Source of the DNA: CAYQXJ01 sp964421565
GTDB lineage: Bacteria > Planctomycetota > Brocadiia > SM23-32
DNA: 64,000 bases
Assembly (NCBI GenBank): GCA_964421565.1
Contig: CAYQXJ010000011.1
Span: 67,825-131,824, forward strand
Direction: 5' to 3'
The position numbers and the translations under genes are program-made. This document shows, in pieces, positions 43,259 through 51,931 of the stretch (positions within the stretch are counted from its first letter, which is position 1; the number at the start of each line of letters is the position of its first letter). Under the pieces are notes generated by a model. It did no database searches. It saw nothing but the letters and a program-made list of their open reading frames with translations, and was not told the origin of the DNA.

Positions 43259-44407
43259 ATGGCGATCGAAGGTCCCCGTGCCGCACACTCCCACGAACTG
43301 CCCGGGATCGTTGCCCTGGCTGACGGTGTGTTCCGCCGCCAGAGCGACGGCTCGATGGGTGAGCAGTACCCCTTGCTCTTCGCCGAGGAGAACGCGGAGA
43401 ACCTGCGCATCTTCTGCGACGACGGCGCCCCGGTGGCCCTGGTCGGCATTGTTGAGCGTGACATCGTGCTCGGGCCGACTCGCCACTGCTGCGGGCAGAT
43501 CGGCTCGGTTTGCACCCACGTCGACTACCGCCAGCAGGGACTCGCCACACGCCTGGTGCGTGATGCGCGAGCGAAGGCTGCCAATGACGGATGCGAGCTG
43601 CTGCTCATCTCCGGAGGGCGCGGCCTCTACCGCCGTCTGGGTTACGTGGACGTCGGTGGCTACCGACGGGCAACGCTGAGGCGCAGCACGCTGCCGAGGG
43701 CGGACGCATACCGTCCGGAGCCGGTGCCGCCGGAGGCCCTGGCTGACCTGGTAAGACTTCACTCCCAGGAGTCGGTGCGCTTCGTGCGGCCGCCGGATGA
43801 CTTCCGCAAGTTGCTGGCGAGCGGCCGGATATGCGACGTGCAGATGGAGATGCGGCTGTTGCGCGCCCGACGCGGCGAAGCGGAGGCCTACCTCGCCTTT
43901 CGGCCGCCGGGAATGGGCCAGTCGGAGGATGCCATCTGCATCCAGGAGGTCGCCGGCTCGCGCTGGGCGCTTGTGCAAGCCCTGCCTGTGCTCTTCGACG
44001 AGTTGGGGTTGGGCAGCGTGCTGATCGACTATCCGGAAGCAGACGTCGAGATGACAGCGCTCGCGCGCACGTTCAGTTGGAAGGTAGAACCGCAGGGATT
44101 CCCCGGCACAGTGGGCATAATCAGTCCGGAGCGCTTCTGGAGGAACTGCAGGCCACTGTTCGAGGAACGACTCGGTTACGACATTGTGAACCGACTGGGC
44201 CTGACCGAAGGGCGCAGGATCGCCATATCCCTGGGACAGGAGCGGATCGCGCTGGACGGCATGAGCGAGCTAACGAAGCTGGCCTTCCTGCCCGAGCATC
44301 GCCGGGGCGAGCTGGCGCTCGGGCTGGCGCAGGCCTCACCACTGAGGGCAGCGTTGGATTGTGTATTCCCCATGCCGCTCGTCAGCTACGGGCTGAACTA
44401 CGTGTGA
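43259..44407 (+). CDS. GNAT-family acetyltransferase (Eis-like)
   Basis: The 382-residue protein has an N-terminal GNAT fold with acetyl-CoA loop VCTHVDYRQQGLATRLVRDA and the typical following Y (LYRRLGYV). A C-terminal region resembles the second GNAT-like and sterol-carrier-like parts of Eis-type proteins. It should acetylate an amine; the target is unknown. ATG 43259 has AGGAG eight bases upstream. It converges with the exported protein gene at 44424. Confidence 0.8.
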   Translation: MAIEGPRAAHSHELPGIVALADGVFRRQSDGSMGEQYPLLFAEENAENLRIFCDDGAPVALVGIVERDIVLGPTRHCCGQIGSVCTHVDYRQQGLATRLVRDARAKAANDGCELLLISGGRGLYRRLGYVDVGGYRRATLRRSTLPRADAYRPEPVPPEALADLVRLHSQESVRFVRPPDDFRKLLASGRICDVQMEMRLLRARRGEAEAYLAFRPPGMGQSEDAICIQEVAGSRWALVQALPVLFDELGLGSVLIDYPEADVEMTALARTFSWKVEPQGFPGTVGIISPERFWRNCRPLFEERLGYDIVNRLGLTEGRRIAISLGQERIALDGMSELTKLAFLPEHRRGELALGLAQASPLRAALDCVFPMPLVSYGLNYV

Positions 44408-44427
44408 GGCCGCCTATCGCGCCTCAC
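44404..44427. terminator. Inverted repeat between convergent genes
   Basis: GTGAGGC (44404-44410) pairs with GCCTCAC (44421-44427) around a 10-base loop, spanning the end of the GNAT gene and the start of the convergent stop. No T tract is seen on either strand. Confidence 0.35.
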
Positions 44428-45281
44428 TCTGCCTCGTCCGCATCGGGCCTGGGGCGCAGGGCCGCATAGATTCGTTCGTATGCGCGCAACCTGGCTGCCT
44501 GCACGCGCTCGCGGTAATGGTCACCGGCCGTTTCGATAGTCTGCAGGCGCGTGATCTGCTCGGGCGAAAGGAGTTCGGCCTGTCGGGTTTCATAGCGGGC
44601 AATGGCTTCTGCCTTGCGCCGGGCGTACCGTTGCCGGTGCTCGCGCCATGCCTCTACGTCGGCCAGCTTCTCGGTGTTCACCCGCTCGAGCAATGCGTCG
44701 CTGAGGGTGGCGAACAGTTCGGAACGGACCTCGGTCAGAGCACTCGCTGTAGCGTCGTCGACATCCAGCAACTGCATAGGGGCCGCTGTAGCGAGTTCCG
44801 GTTGCAGGCCGAGCTCGATCGAGTCAGCGGCGGGGCCGATTGCTTCGCGGAATTCATCTCGCGCCGCCTGCGCTTCCGTGCGCAGCTCCTCCAGGGCGTC
44901 GAGGACCTCGGCATAGGTGCTGGCCATGTCGGCTGGCAGGACGGCGCGAACCTTCTCGGCGTACTTGCGGCGCAAGGCATCAAGCGCCTTCGCTCGCTCG
45001 TCGGCGTGTGCGCGGCCGATCCCGCCGACGGTATCCTGGAGGTCGGGCGGAAGATCGAGTGTCCGGATTGCCAGCTCAGACACGTTCGCGGCGGCCTCTT
45101 GCGGATCGGAGATCAACTGCCACGTCAGCGCCATGGCGCGCACATCTCCGCGTTCGGCGTCGTCGGATTCGGCAGCGCTCTGGGCGGCAGCCGCCGGGCT
45201 GGCGAGACGCAGGGCAGCAAACGCCAGCGCAAAGATGCAGAACGCAGCGTGACGGCGGCCGAACCCTTCCGGCAGTATCAT
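44424..45281 (-). CDS. Exported helical protein of unknown function
   Basis: I do not recognise this 285-residue protein. A signal peptide (about residues 1-33, ending ASPAAAA) leads to a mature part that is almost wholly helical and rich in Ala, Glu and Arg, probably coiled coil (KALDALRRKYAEKVRAVL and AEAIARYETRQAELLSPEQITRLQ). The latter stretch resembles a Spy/CpxP-like or LTXXQ-type segment. The ATG at 45281 has GGGAGG seven bases upstream. It is the last gene of the long minus-strand run. Confidence 0.65.
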   Translation of the reverse strand: MILPEGFGRRHAAFCIFALAFAALRLASPAAAAQSAAESDDAERGDVRAMALTWQLISDPQEAAANVSELAIRTLDLPPDLQDTVGGIGRAHADERAKALDALRRKYAEKVRAVLPADMASTYAEVLDALEELRTEAQAARDEFREAIGPAADSIELGLQPELATAAPMQLLDVDDATASALTEVRSELFATLSDALLERVNTEKLADVEAWREHRQRYARRKAEAIARYETRQAELLSPEQITRLQTIETAGDHYRERVQAARLRAYERIYAALRPRPDADEAE

Positions 45282-45300
45282 GCGCTCGCCTCCCTGGAGG

Positions 45301-46056
45301 TCATACGAAGGGCGGCTCTCCCTGGACGTCCCTGATGGTACCTTCGGCGCGGCTGACGTGTTCGGGGCTACCCCAGACGGCGATCCGTATGCTGCCTTCA
45401 GCGCCGGCGATCCCCCCGGCAGCGATGGGGGCCGCACTGCCGCCCGACATTGCCAGTTCGAGGGCTTCGATCTCGGTGAATATCAGCCCATCGACAGGCC
45501 AGAGCACGGGGCCCTCACCGTCGCCTCCGGCCGCCGACTGTCGGCGGTAGAGTTCGTGCAGGTCGCCCGGGATGCTCTTCTCCAAGCCGACCGGCAGCAG
45601 GAGCGTGATGCGGCGTGAGACAATGGTGCCGATGGCCGCACCGATTGTTCCGCCAGTGGGATGGCCGATCAGGATGCCGGCCTGGCCGCGCTCGTAGTTC
45701 AGGGCGTTAGCGCCCTTGATGAACACGTCTCCCGGTCCCATTTCATCGAGGGCTTCGGTGGTTGAGACGCCCTGCCAAATCTCGCCCTCGCGCAGCACGA
45801 CGTCGGGCAGCTTGTTGGCAATCTGGGCATCCGTTCCCTGCGCCGGCACGGTGTGGCCGGTGACGTAGAGGGGGCGATCGATCCCGCCGGCCAGTTCCTC
45901 AACCACGTAGCTGTTGGTGGTGCCCTTGGCAATGGCGATGATGCCCGTGTTGAGGGCTCGGATGATAGCGGGGTGCCGGCGGAGCGCGCGAGCGATAAGC
46001 CGCTTCGACTCGGAGACTGTCAGCACGAAGCTCATCTGGTGCTCTGCCGCTGGCAT
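45301..46056 (-). CDS. Conserved-looking protein of unknown function
   Basis: I do not recognise this 251-residue protein. It looks soluble, with several glycine-rich loops: GTTNSYVVEELAG, MGPGDVFIKGANALNYERGQAGILIGHPTGGTIGAAIGTIV and MSGGSAAPIAAGGIAGAEGS. The second is nucleotide- or cofactor-loop like. It ends in a strand and helix. ATG 46056 has AGGAGGG upstream. It lies between the exported helical protein and a sugar-isomerase-like gene on the same strand, which hints at carbohydrate metabolism, but no function is assigned. Confidence 0.6.
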   Translation of the reverse strand: MPAAEHQMSFVLTVSESKRLIARALRRHPAIIRALNTGIIAIAKGTTNSYVVEELAGGIDRPLYVTGHTVPAQGTDAQIANKLPDVVLREGEIWQGVSTTEALDEMGPGDVFIKGANALNYERGQAGILIGHPTGGTIGAAIGTIVSRRITLLLPVGLEKSIPGDLHELYRRQSAAGGDGEGPVLWPVDGLIFTEIEALELAMSGGSAAPIAAGGIAGAEGSIRIAVWGSPEHVSRAEGTIRDVQGEPPFV

Positions 46057-46097
46057 GTGGGCTCTACCCTCCTGTGCTGGTGCAGTTAGGTCGGGGG

Positions 46098-46928
46098 TCA
46101 GTCGGGCCAGACGTCATCCAGCGCCTTCTTGGCAGCGACGATGGCGTCGTCGTCTTCCATCGCCTTCAACCGCTCGCTGAAGGGTTCGACCATGACTGGC
46201 CCGGTGTAGGCGATTTCGCTCAGGTTTTTCAGGAACAGGCGGGCGTCGATCACTCCCGTTTCGCCGGGCAGTCGCCTCTGGTTGTCTATCTGTTCCTCGC
46301 GCTGTTTTTCGGGGGCGTCGTTCACGTGCACGTCGATGACGTCGTGGTCGGTGAGTTTGAGCACGTCGTCCATGGTGCCGCCGCTGGTGTAGAGGTGCCA
46401 GCTATCGAGCAGCAGGCCGACGTTGCCTGTCTCCACGGCTCTGCAGAGGGCGAGCATTTCTTCCATGTCGTAGATGAACTCGTAATTCTTGCCAGCGCGG
46501 CTTGTGAGCGGCCCTATGAACTCGAGCCCGAGCCGTATCTCGTTGTCGGCCAGGATGGCACCGACGCGGTTGAGCCGGTTGAGCGTAGTGTCGAACATCT
46601 CACGGTATGGCTTCTCGTCCGATGCGGGCGGCAGCCATGTGCAGCAGCGCAGAGCGCGCGCGAAGGAGGCGGCCTCCGCAACCGGGGGCAGCTTCTGCAG
46701 CCCCGCTTCGAAGTCCTGTTCGGCTCCGGATAGGCGGACCGGCAGGTTCCAGCCGGCCGGGCGCAGGTTGCGCTCCTCCAGCATGTAAACCACGCTCTCC
46801 GCTCCCTGGTCGAGCAGGTAGCCCGTGTCGATGTAAACGCCTTCGAACCCGTGGTGAGCGGCCAGTTCAACGGCCTCCTCAAAACCCACCCTAACCCCAA
46901 TGGCGCCAGCGTTGAAACCGGAGAACAT
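46098..46928 (-). CDS. Sugar phosphate isomerase/epimerase-like TIM barrel
   Basis: The 276-residue protein resembles AP-endonuclease-2/xylose-isomerase-like enzymes. Metal-type acidic residues lie in LGLEFIGP and LLLDSWHLY, and later come DVIDVHVNDAP and GPVMVEPFS. It likely isomerises or epimerises a sugar. GTG 46937 is possible but the Shine-Dalgarno AAGGAG would touch it; ATG 46928 has eight bases of spacing, so I chose that. It is followed on the same strand by the unknown gene at 45301. Confidence 0.83.
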   Translation of the reverse strand: MFSGFNAGAIGVRVGFEEAVELAAHHGFEGVYIDTGYLLDQGAESVVYMLEERNLRPAGWNLPVRLSGAEQDFEAGLQKLPPVAEAASFARALRCCTWLPPASDEKPYREMFDTTLNRLNRVGAILADNEIRLGLEFIGPLTSRAGKNYEFIYDMEEMLALCRAVETGNVGLLLDSWHLYTSGGTMDDVLKLTDHDVIDVHVNDAPEKQREEQIDNQRRLPGETGVIDARLFLKNLSEIAYTGPVMVEPFSERLKAMEDDDAIVAAKKALDDVWPD

Positions 46929-46962
46929 GTCGGTCACTCCTTGCGCTCTTGCGCGCTATCGT

Positions 46963-47829
46963 TCATTCAAAGTTATTCTTCGTCAGGTCACGGAACATGG
47001 CGAGCAGCCGTCGCGTCAGGCTACCCGGCGCGCCGTCGCCGATGACGCGCCCGTCTATCCTCACGACGGGCACCAGCTCCGCCGCCGTGCCGCTCAGGAA
47101 GCATTCATCCGCCACGAACAGGTCGAACCGCGTCAGATCGCGTTCGAGCGCCGGTATGCCGGCCTGCTCGGCCAGCTCCAGCACCACTGCCCGCGTGATG
47201 CCAGCCAGGATGCCGGCGTGCACCGGCGGGGTGTGCAACTGCCCGTCGCAGACGATGAAGATGTTGTCCCCCGTGCACTCGGCGACATAGCCGTCCTTGT
47301 TCAGCATCACGCCTTCCTGCACACCGGCCTGCACACACTCGATCTTTGCCAGGACGTTGTTCAAGTAGTTGAGCGATTTCATGCGCGGGCTCACGGCGCT
47401 CGGATGGTTGCGCACCGTGGCGACGGTCACCAGCTCAAGTCCGCTCTCGTAGAACTCCGGCGGGTAGAGGGCGATGCTGTCGGCGATGATGATCACCTGC
47501 GGATCGCTGCACAGGAAGGGGTTGAGGCCGAGGTCACCGACTCCCCTGGTGACGAGCAGGCGGATGTAGGCGTCCTTCAGCCCGTTCACTGAGAGAGTCT
47601 CCTCCATGGCGTTGACCACCTCCGCCCGGCTCATTGGTATCTCGAGCGCGATGGCGTGCGCGGAGTGGAAGAGGCGTTCCACGTGCTCATCGCAACGGAA
47701 GATGCGCCCGTTGTATACCCGGATGCCCTCGAACACGCCGTCGCCGTAGAGAAGCCCATGGTCGAAGACAGATATCGCTGCCTCTTCCCTGTCGAGAAGC
47801 TTGCCGTTGATGAATACTTTCAGACCCAA
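46963..47829 (-). CDS. ilvE: Branched-chain amino-acid aminotransferase
   Basis: The 288-residue PLP enzyme of fold type IV has the opening KVFINGKLLDREEAAISVFDHGLLYGDGVFEGIR, the catalytic Lys in RMKSLNYLNN, and EGVMLNKDGYVAECTGDNIF and FLSGTAAELVPV. It makes or degrades branched-chain amino acids. I chose TTG at 47829: AAGGAG lies six bases upstream and the family sequence starts there. An earlier GTG at 47880 would add a non-conserved leader with no site. Confidence 0.9.
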   Translation of the reverse strand: MGLKVFINGKLLDREEAAISVFDHGLLYGDGVFEGIRVYNGRIFRCDEHVERLFHSAHAIALEIPMSRAEVVNAMEETLSVNGLKDAYIRLLVTRGVGDLGLNPFLCSDPQVIIIADSIALYPPEFYESGLELVTVATVRNHPSAVSPRMKSLNYLNNVLAKIECVQAGVQEGVMLNKDGYVAECTGDNIFIVCDGQLHTPPVHAGILAGITRAVVLELAEQAGIPALERDLTRFDLFVADECFLSGTAAELVPVVRIDGRVIGDGAPGSLTRRLLAMFRDLTKNNFE

Positions 47830-47958
47830 GGCGCTCTCCTTGACTACAGCCACTGCCGCTGGCGATACGTGCCGGGCCAAGCACCAAGTGTAGCCTAATC
47901 ACTCCGTCGCCACCATGCAACATCCCCGCCCTTTTCGGCCGGAACAGGGGGCCGACGC

Positions 47959-49416
47959 TTAGCAGGGCAGCCTGAGCCAGCGCAGGGGGTGTTTCAGCAG
48001 GAACGTGCGCGAGCGCCGACTCAGCTCGCGCCTCTCCGCTTGCCAGTGCTGGGGCGTGTCCCGCAGCAGTTGCCGCGTGAGAGTCGGGCGCACAAAGTAC
48101 TTCATCAGTCGTCGGATCCTCTGTGCGTACTCATCATCGCCCATGGCGGTCAGGTTGACGCGCGGCGATGCGCTGTCGAAGTAGGCGTAATCCTGCCACC
48201 GCAGGCCGGCGCGCACCTGATCGGGCAGGTTCTCGTATATCGGCGTGCCGGGCAAAGGCATAAGCTGGGCCAGGCTCAGGACCTCGGGTTTCGCCCAGCG
48301 CACAAAGCTGACCGTGGCGTCCATGTCCTCGGCCGTCTCGCCCGGCAGGCCGACCATGATGTCGGCGAAGATGCGGAGGCCGGCCTGGCGCGTGAGCCGC
48401 ACAGCGCGGCGGTTCAGCTCTTCGGTCGAGTTCTTGCCCAATCGGCGGAGGGAGTCGGAGGAGCCGCTCTCGAAGCCGTATTCCACTTGAATGCAGCCGG
48501 CCGATCTCATTTGGGCGAGCAGCTCCGGTTCGGCCTGGTCCACGCGCAGGCAGCCGTCCCAGACGATCCGTTCGTGCAGGCCACGGCTTCTGATGCCTTC
48601 ACACAGGCGCAGCAGGCGGGCGCGGTCAGCGCCGAGGGAGTCGTCCTCGAAGCGTATCGCCTCCACGCCCCATCGTTTGAGCGCCCCCTCTACGAGGTCG
48701 AGCACGTATTCGACGGAGTGGTAGCGGACGCCGAGGCCGCAGACGACGTGCCCGGCGCAGAAGCGGCAGCGGTTCGTGCAGCCGCGGGATGTGCGCACGT
48801 TCGTCGCCCGCAGCGGCAGCCAGCGGATGAGCCATCGGTCGCGGGCGGTATAATGCGCCATGTCGAACAGCTCATATGCCGGCGGACCGAGCGCATCGAG
48901 TTCGGTCTCGGGTGGCCGGGCGGGGGTGAGCACCACGCGTTCGCCTTCGCGATAGGCGATGCCCCGGAGATGCGGGCCGGGGCCTTTCGCCACCAGCTCG
49001 GCCATCGTCCTTTCCCCCTCGCCGAGGGCCACCACGTCGACGTGAGGGCAGTCGCGGAGGGTCTGTTGCGGCAGGGCGGAGGCGTGCGGACCGCCGAGGA
49101 CGACCAGGGCATCGCCGCTCTGCTTAACCCGCGCCGCGATGTGTTCCGCTGTGGGTATGCAGGGCGTGGTCGCCGAGAGGCCAACGGCGTGCGGTTGGAA
49201 CTCGGTCAGCGTCTGCGTCACGGCCGCTTCCACCGCGTCCCGATCGCCGCCGGACTTCAGGTACCCTTCCTCCTGGCAGAGGATGCGCACCCTGTGGCCG
49301 GCCTTCAGCAGCGCCCGGCCGATGTAGGCGAGACCCGTGGGCACCCACCGGGAGCGGAATGAGCCGCGCGGCCACTGGGGGTGCGGCGGTATGGGTTGCA
49401 CGAGCAGAACGTTCAT
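47959..49416 (-). CDS. B12-binding-type radical SAM enzyme
   Basis: The 485-residue protein has an N-terminal cobalamin-binding-like domain (about residues 1-140, with GLSATTPCIPTAEHI and VVLGGPHASALP) and a radical SAM barrel. The cluster motif C-x3-C-x2-C reads SRGCTNRCRFCAG (about residues 206-216), followed by IQVEYGFESGSSDSL and MVGLPGETAEDM. Such enzymes methylate, cyclise or rearrange carbon centres. Its ATG overlaps the nucleotidyltransferase stop by ATGA, which ties it to the peptide cluster upstream. A role in peptide modification is inferred, since B12-type radical SAM enzymes also act on lipids and cofactors. Confidence 0.85.
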   Translation of the reverse strand: MNVLLVQPIPPHPQWPRGSFRSRWVPTGLAYIGRALLKAGHRVRILCQEEGYLKSGGDRDAVEAAVTQTLTEFQPHAVGLSATTPCIPTAEHIAARVKQSGDALVVLGGPHASALPQQTLRDCPHVDVVALGEGERTMAELVAKGPGPHLRGIAYREGERVVLTPARPPETELDALGPPAYELFDMAHYTARDRWLIRWLPLRATNVRTSRGCTNRCRFCAGHVVCGLGVRYHSVEYVLDLVEGALKRWGVEAIRFEDDSLGADRARLLRLCEGIRSRGLHERIVWDGCLRVDQAEPELLAQMRSAGCIQVEYGFESGSSDSLRRLGKNSTEELNRRAVRLTRQAGLRIFADIMVGLPGETAEDMDATVSFVRWAKPEVLSLAQLMPLPGTPIYENLPDQVRAGLRWQDYAYFDSASPRVNLTAMGDDEYAQRIRRLMKYFVRPTLTRQLLRDTPQHWQAERRELSRRSRTFLLKHPLRWLRLPC

Positions 49417-50429
49417 CGCCGCTTCAGGACCTCCCGAAACATCTGTCGGCGGAGCTTGGAGATGCGGGTCAGCGGGTCGACCGTCACGGACGGCGTCAGC
49501 AGCCAGCGGGTCAGCGGGCCGGGCCGGCTGGCCAGCTTCGCCGCGAGCGTGCGGCATTCGCGCACGGCGAGGGTTGCGGCGGCCAGGTGCAGGGCTGCGC
49601 CGACAGCGGTGGTGGCGCCCGTGCGCCGCAGGGCGTCGCCGAGCCGAGCTGCGTCCACCTCGCCGGCGGCGCCCCTCGCGGCCTGCGCCACGTCCCATAG
49701 CGGCAGCAGGCGGTCGAAGCGATGCCCCGCCGCCACGTGCACCGCCGCGATGAGCAGCAGGGCGGAGGGGGTGGGCTGCGCGTCGCGAGACAGGTCCAGA
49801 TCGCCGAAGCTGACGGAGACTCTGCGCCGCAGTGGCGGGGAGTTGACCAGGTCCCAATGGATTTCCACGTTGCCGCCGGGCGCCCCGGGCCGGCTCCAGG
49901 TGGCCTCGCCGTAGCCGCCGGCGTGCTTGCGCGGCGGCGCAGGCTGCGGCACATAGCCGAGATTCTCCAGGGCATCACCCGCGGCCGGGACCATTGCCTT
50001 CGGCACCAGCAGGTCAATGTCCGTAAACGGGCGCAGCTCCGGGCGGGGGTACAGCCGGTCGCAGAACTGCGCCCCTTTCAGCACCACGGCCGGTACGCCG
50101 CTGGAGGCGAGCTGCCGCCGTATCTCGCGCAATTGGGACCGCAGCAGCAGGGCGAAGCCGCAGTACTGTACGCGGCGGGCTTCGACTTCGTCCAGGAGGG
50201 CTTGAACTACCGCCCGTCCGTCACCGCGCACCAGGGCGTCGGTCCCCTGCTCGCGTGCAAAGGCGCGCAGGTTGGCCGCCAGGGCCGGCAACACGCCGTG
50301 CCGGTCGGCCCGGCGGCGCAGCCGGGCGAAGTCTTCGGGCTTCAGCGGCCGCCCCGGCGTCTGGGCCGAAGGCCCGAGGGGGTCGGAGAGCGCGACCAGC
50401 CAGCGTCCGACGAGCCGACGGCCTGTCAT
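49413..50429 (-). CDS. Nucleotidyltransferase-fold protein of the peptide cluster
   Basis: The 338-residue protein has the minimal nucleotidyltransferase features of the NTP_transf_5-like family: LKGAQFCDRLYP (residues 117-128) and PFTDIDLLVPK with Asp137 and Asp139 as metal ligands. Relatives are found beside HPr-kinase-like proteins in lasso-peptide and exopolysaccharide loci, where they are proposed to add or transfer nucleotidyl or phosphate groups. It overlaps both neighbours by ATGA. The product is highly Arg-rich at both ends. Confidence 0.8.
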   Translation of the reverse strand: MTGRRLVGRWLVALSDPLGPSAQTPGRPLKPEDFARLRRRADRHGVLPALAANLRAFAREQGTDALVRGDGRAVVQALLDEVEARRVQYCGFALLLRSQLREIRRQLASSGVPAVVLKGAQFCDRLYPRPELRPFTDIDLLVPKAMVPAAGDALENLGYVPQPAPPRKHAGGYGEATWSRPGAPGGNVEIHWDLVNSPPLRRRVSVSFGDLDLSRDAQPTPSALLLIAAVHVAAGHRFDRLLPLWDVAQAARGAAGEVDAARLGDALRRTGATTAVGAALHLAAATLAVRECRTLAAKLASRPGPLTRWLLTPSVTVDPLTRISKLRRQMFREVLKRR

Positions 50430-51427
50430 GTTCCATTTCCCCGCAGCAGGTCGCGTACGATGCCGCCGAGGGAACCGACATCCGGGCCGGCGCTCAGGGA
50501 ATAGACCGCGCACTGCCGCACCAGTGCCGCCAGTGCGGCGAACTGGCGGCCAGCAGGCCCCGCGGCGAGAGGGTCGAACGCGCGCAGGTTCTCGCGGGTC
50601 AGTTCGGCGAGTGCTTCGAGCCGTGGCAGGGCTTCCAGGCGGTGTCCGCCGGGGTTGCGGTCCCGAAGCAGCAGGAGCAGGGCGGGGCCGACCTGCTCGT
50701 CAACAGCGGAGTTCGGCCCCGGATGGATTGCGAACTCGCCCCCGCCCATGGGCGTGCGCGGCAGGGCGCGCAGGTGGGGCAGCAGTTCGATGGTGCGCGC
50801 ATGCACCTTGTACGGACGCGGCCAACCCCAGGCGCGGACCGTCCCGTCCGAGAGGGTCAGGAAGGTTGCATCGTCAGTCAGCAGCAGCATCCCGGCCCGA
50901 GCGAGAGCGAGGGCTGTGGTGGTCTTGCCGGTCCCGCTCGGGCCGCATACCAGGACGCCGGCGTCGCCGTCGGGGGCTCGCAGACAAGCGGCGTGCAGGA
51001 CGTACTGTCCGGCGCAGGAGAGAAACTCGCAGAGGGCGGGGGTTACGCACCCGTAACTGAGCAGGTGTTCCGAGCCGCACGCCGCGACGATGCTGCCCTT
51101 GCGACCGTCAAGGTCCAGCCGCAGTCGAGCATGCCCGGGCAGGTGGCCTTCTCGCCGCCGCTCGGCCGTGAAGTAACGCAGAAAGGGACCCCCGGGCAGG
51201 TTGCCCTGCCAGAACAGCCGCATACCCTCGGGCTCCGCCTCCGGTCCGGGCGGCACGCCGTAGCGGACCGCGAGGCGCCAGTCGGCCGGCCCCTCGGAAC
51301 GGAACGGCTCCAGTGTGCTCGTTGTCGCGTCGAGCAAGGCTCCGCTATCCGCCGACGCGGTCAGCCGCAGCCCGTGCACGTCATAGGTGCGCGGCGCAGC
51401 AGTATCAGTCGGTTCCACCCGACGCAC
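50426..51427 (-). CDS. HPr-kinase-like serine kinase of the peptide cluster
   Basis: The 333-residue protein has a P-loop GPSGTGKTT (residues 162-170), a preceding conserved-type His in YVLHAACL, and LLTDDATFL. These features recall the HPr kinase/phosphorylase-like kinases of RiPP clusters (for example kinases that phosphorylate lasso-peptide C-termini) rather than canonical HprK. GTG at 51427 starts directly after the stop of the last precursor peptide gene with AAGGAC upstream, so the two are coupled. It overlaps the nucleotidyltransferase gene by ATGA. Confidence 0.8.
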   Translation of the reverse strand: MRRVEPTDTAAPRTYDVHGLRLTASADSGALLDATTSTLEPFRSEGPADWRLAVRYGVPPGPEAEPEGMRLFWQGNLPGGPFLRYFTAERRREGHLPGHARLRLDLDGRKGSIVAACGSEHLLSYGCVTPALCEFLSCAGQYVLHAACLRAPDGDAGVLVCGPSGTGKTTTALALARAGMLLLTDDATFLTLSDGTVRAWGWPRPYKVHARTIELLPHLRALPRTPMGGGEFAIHPGPNSAVDEQVGPALLLLLRDRNPGGHRLEALPRLEALAELTRENLRAFDPLAAGPAGRQFAALAALVRQCAVYSLSAGPDVGSLGGIVRDLLRGNGT

Positions 51428-51547
51428 TCAGGTCCTTCGCACACCATCAGTGACGCTGGTGAAGATCCCCTCTGCGACCTCGCGCAGTTGCCTGCGTCGC
51501 TGAACACGGGGTCTCACGTACCGTCGGCGATCCTGGCGATGCTCCAT
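51428..51547 (-). CDS. Lasso-like precursor peptide D (39 aa)
   Basis: This is the fourth of four tandem paralogues. The leader is RYVRPRVQRRRQLREVAEG and the presumed core is GIFTSVTDGVRRT, beginning with the Gly of EG. The core has Asp at position 8 counted from that Gly. AAGGGAG lies seven bases before ATG 51547; an earlier ATG (51580) overlaps the previous stop (ATGA) and would give 50 residues. The stop is directly followed by the kinase start codon. Confidence 0.72.
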   Translation of the reverse strand: MEHRQDRRRYVRPRVQRRRQLREVAEGIFTSVTDGVRRT

Positions 51548-51576
51548 GGAGTGGCTCCCTTCTGTGATGTACTCGC

Positions 51577-51702
51577 TCATCCGACGACAGCTCTGTCGGT
51601 GACGGTGACGGCGCCGCCCTCCGCCACGCTCGCCAGCCGGCGTTCCCGGCTGAAGCGTGGGCGCAGGTAACGGCTGCGGCGTTCGCCCTTTCGCTTATCC
51701 AT
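51577..51702 (-). CDS. Lasso-like precursor peptide C (41 aa)
   Basis: Leader RYLRPRFSRERRLASVAEG, presumed core GGAVTVTDRAVVG with Gly1 and Asp8. It has the same Y-x-x-P spacing, Leu and EG junction as its three paralogues. GGAGG lies about six bases before ATG 51702. The last bases of the gene overlap the alternative ATG of the next peptide (ATGA). Confidence 0.75.
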   Translation of the reverse strand: MDKRKGERRSRYLRPRFSRERRLASVAEGGAVTVTDRAVVG

Positions 51703-51780
51703 GTGTGACCTCCGCTGGGGTGAGAGCTGTAACTATGCAGCCTGGTTCGCGCGGCGCACGCATTTCCCGGTTGGACTCGC

Positions 51781-51900
51781 CTACACAGGGCGTGCGTCGG
51801 TAACTACAACGCCGTTGCCCTCGGTTACCTTGCGCAACTGTTCGCGCTTCCTCAGACGTGGTGCCGTGTAGCCACGGCGTGTCTTTCTGTGGAGAGGCAT
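51781..51900 (-). CDS. Lasso-like precursor peptide B (39 aa)
   Basis: Leader GYTAPRLRKREQLRKVTEG and presumed core GNGVVVTDARPV (12 residues), with Gly1 and Asp8. It carries the T-E-G junction that matches the Thr at -2 of lasso leaders. GGAG lies about six bases before ATG 51900. The gene is 31 bases after peptide A and 78 bases before peptide C. Confidence 0.75.
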   Translation of the reverse strand: MPLHRKTRRGYTAPRLRKREQLRKVTEGNGVVVTDARPV

Positions 51901-51931
51901 TATACACTCCATCGTTTGCTTTTGGGTCGAA

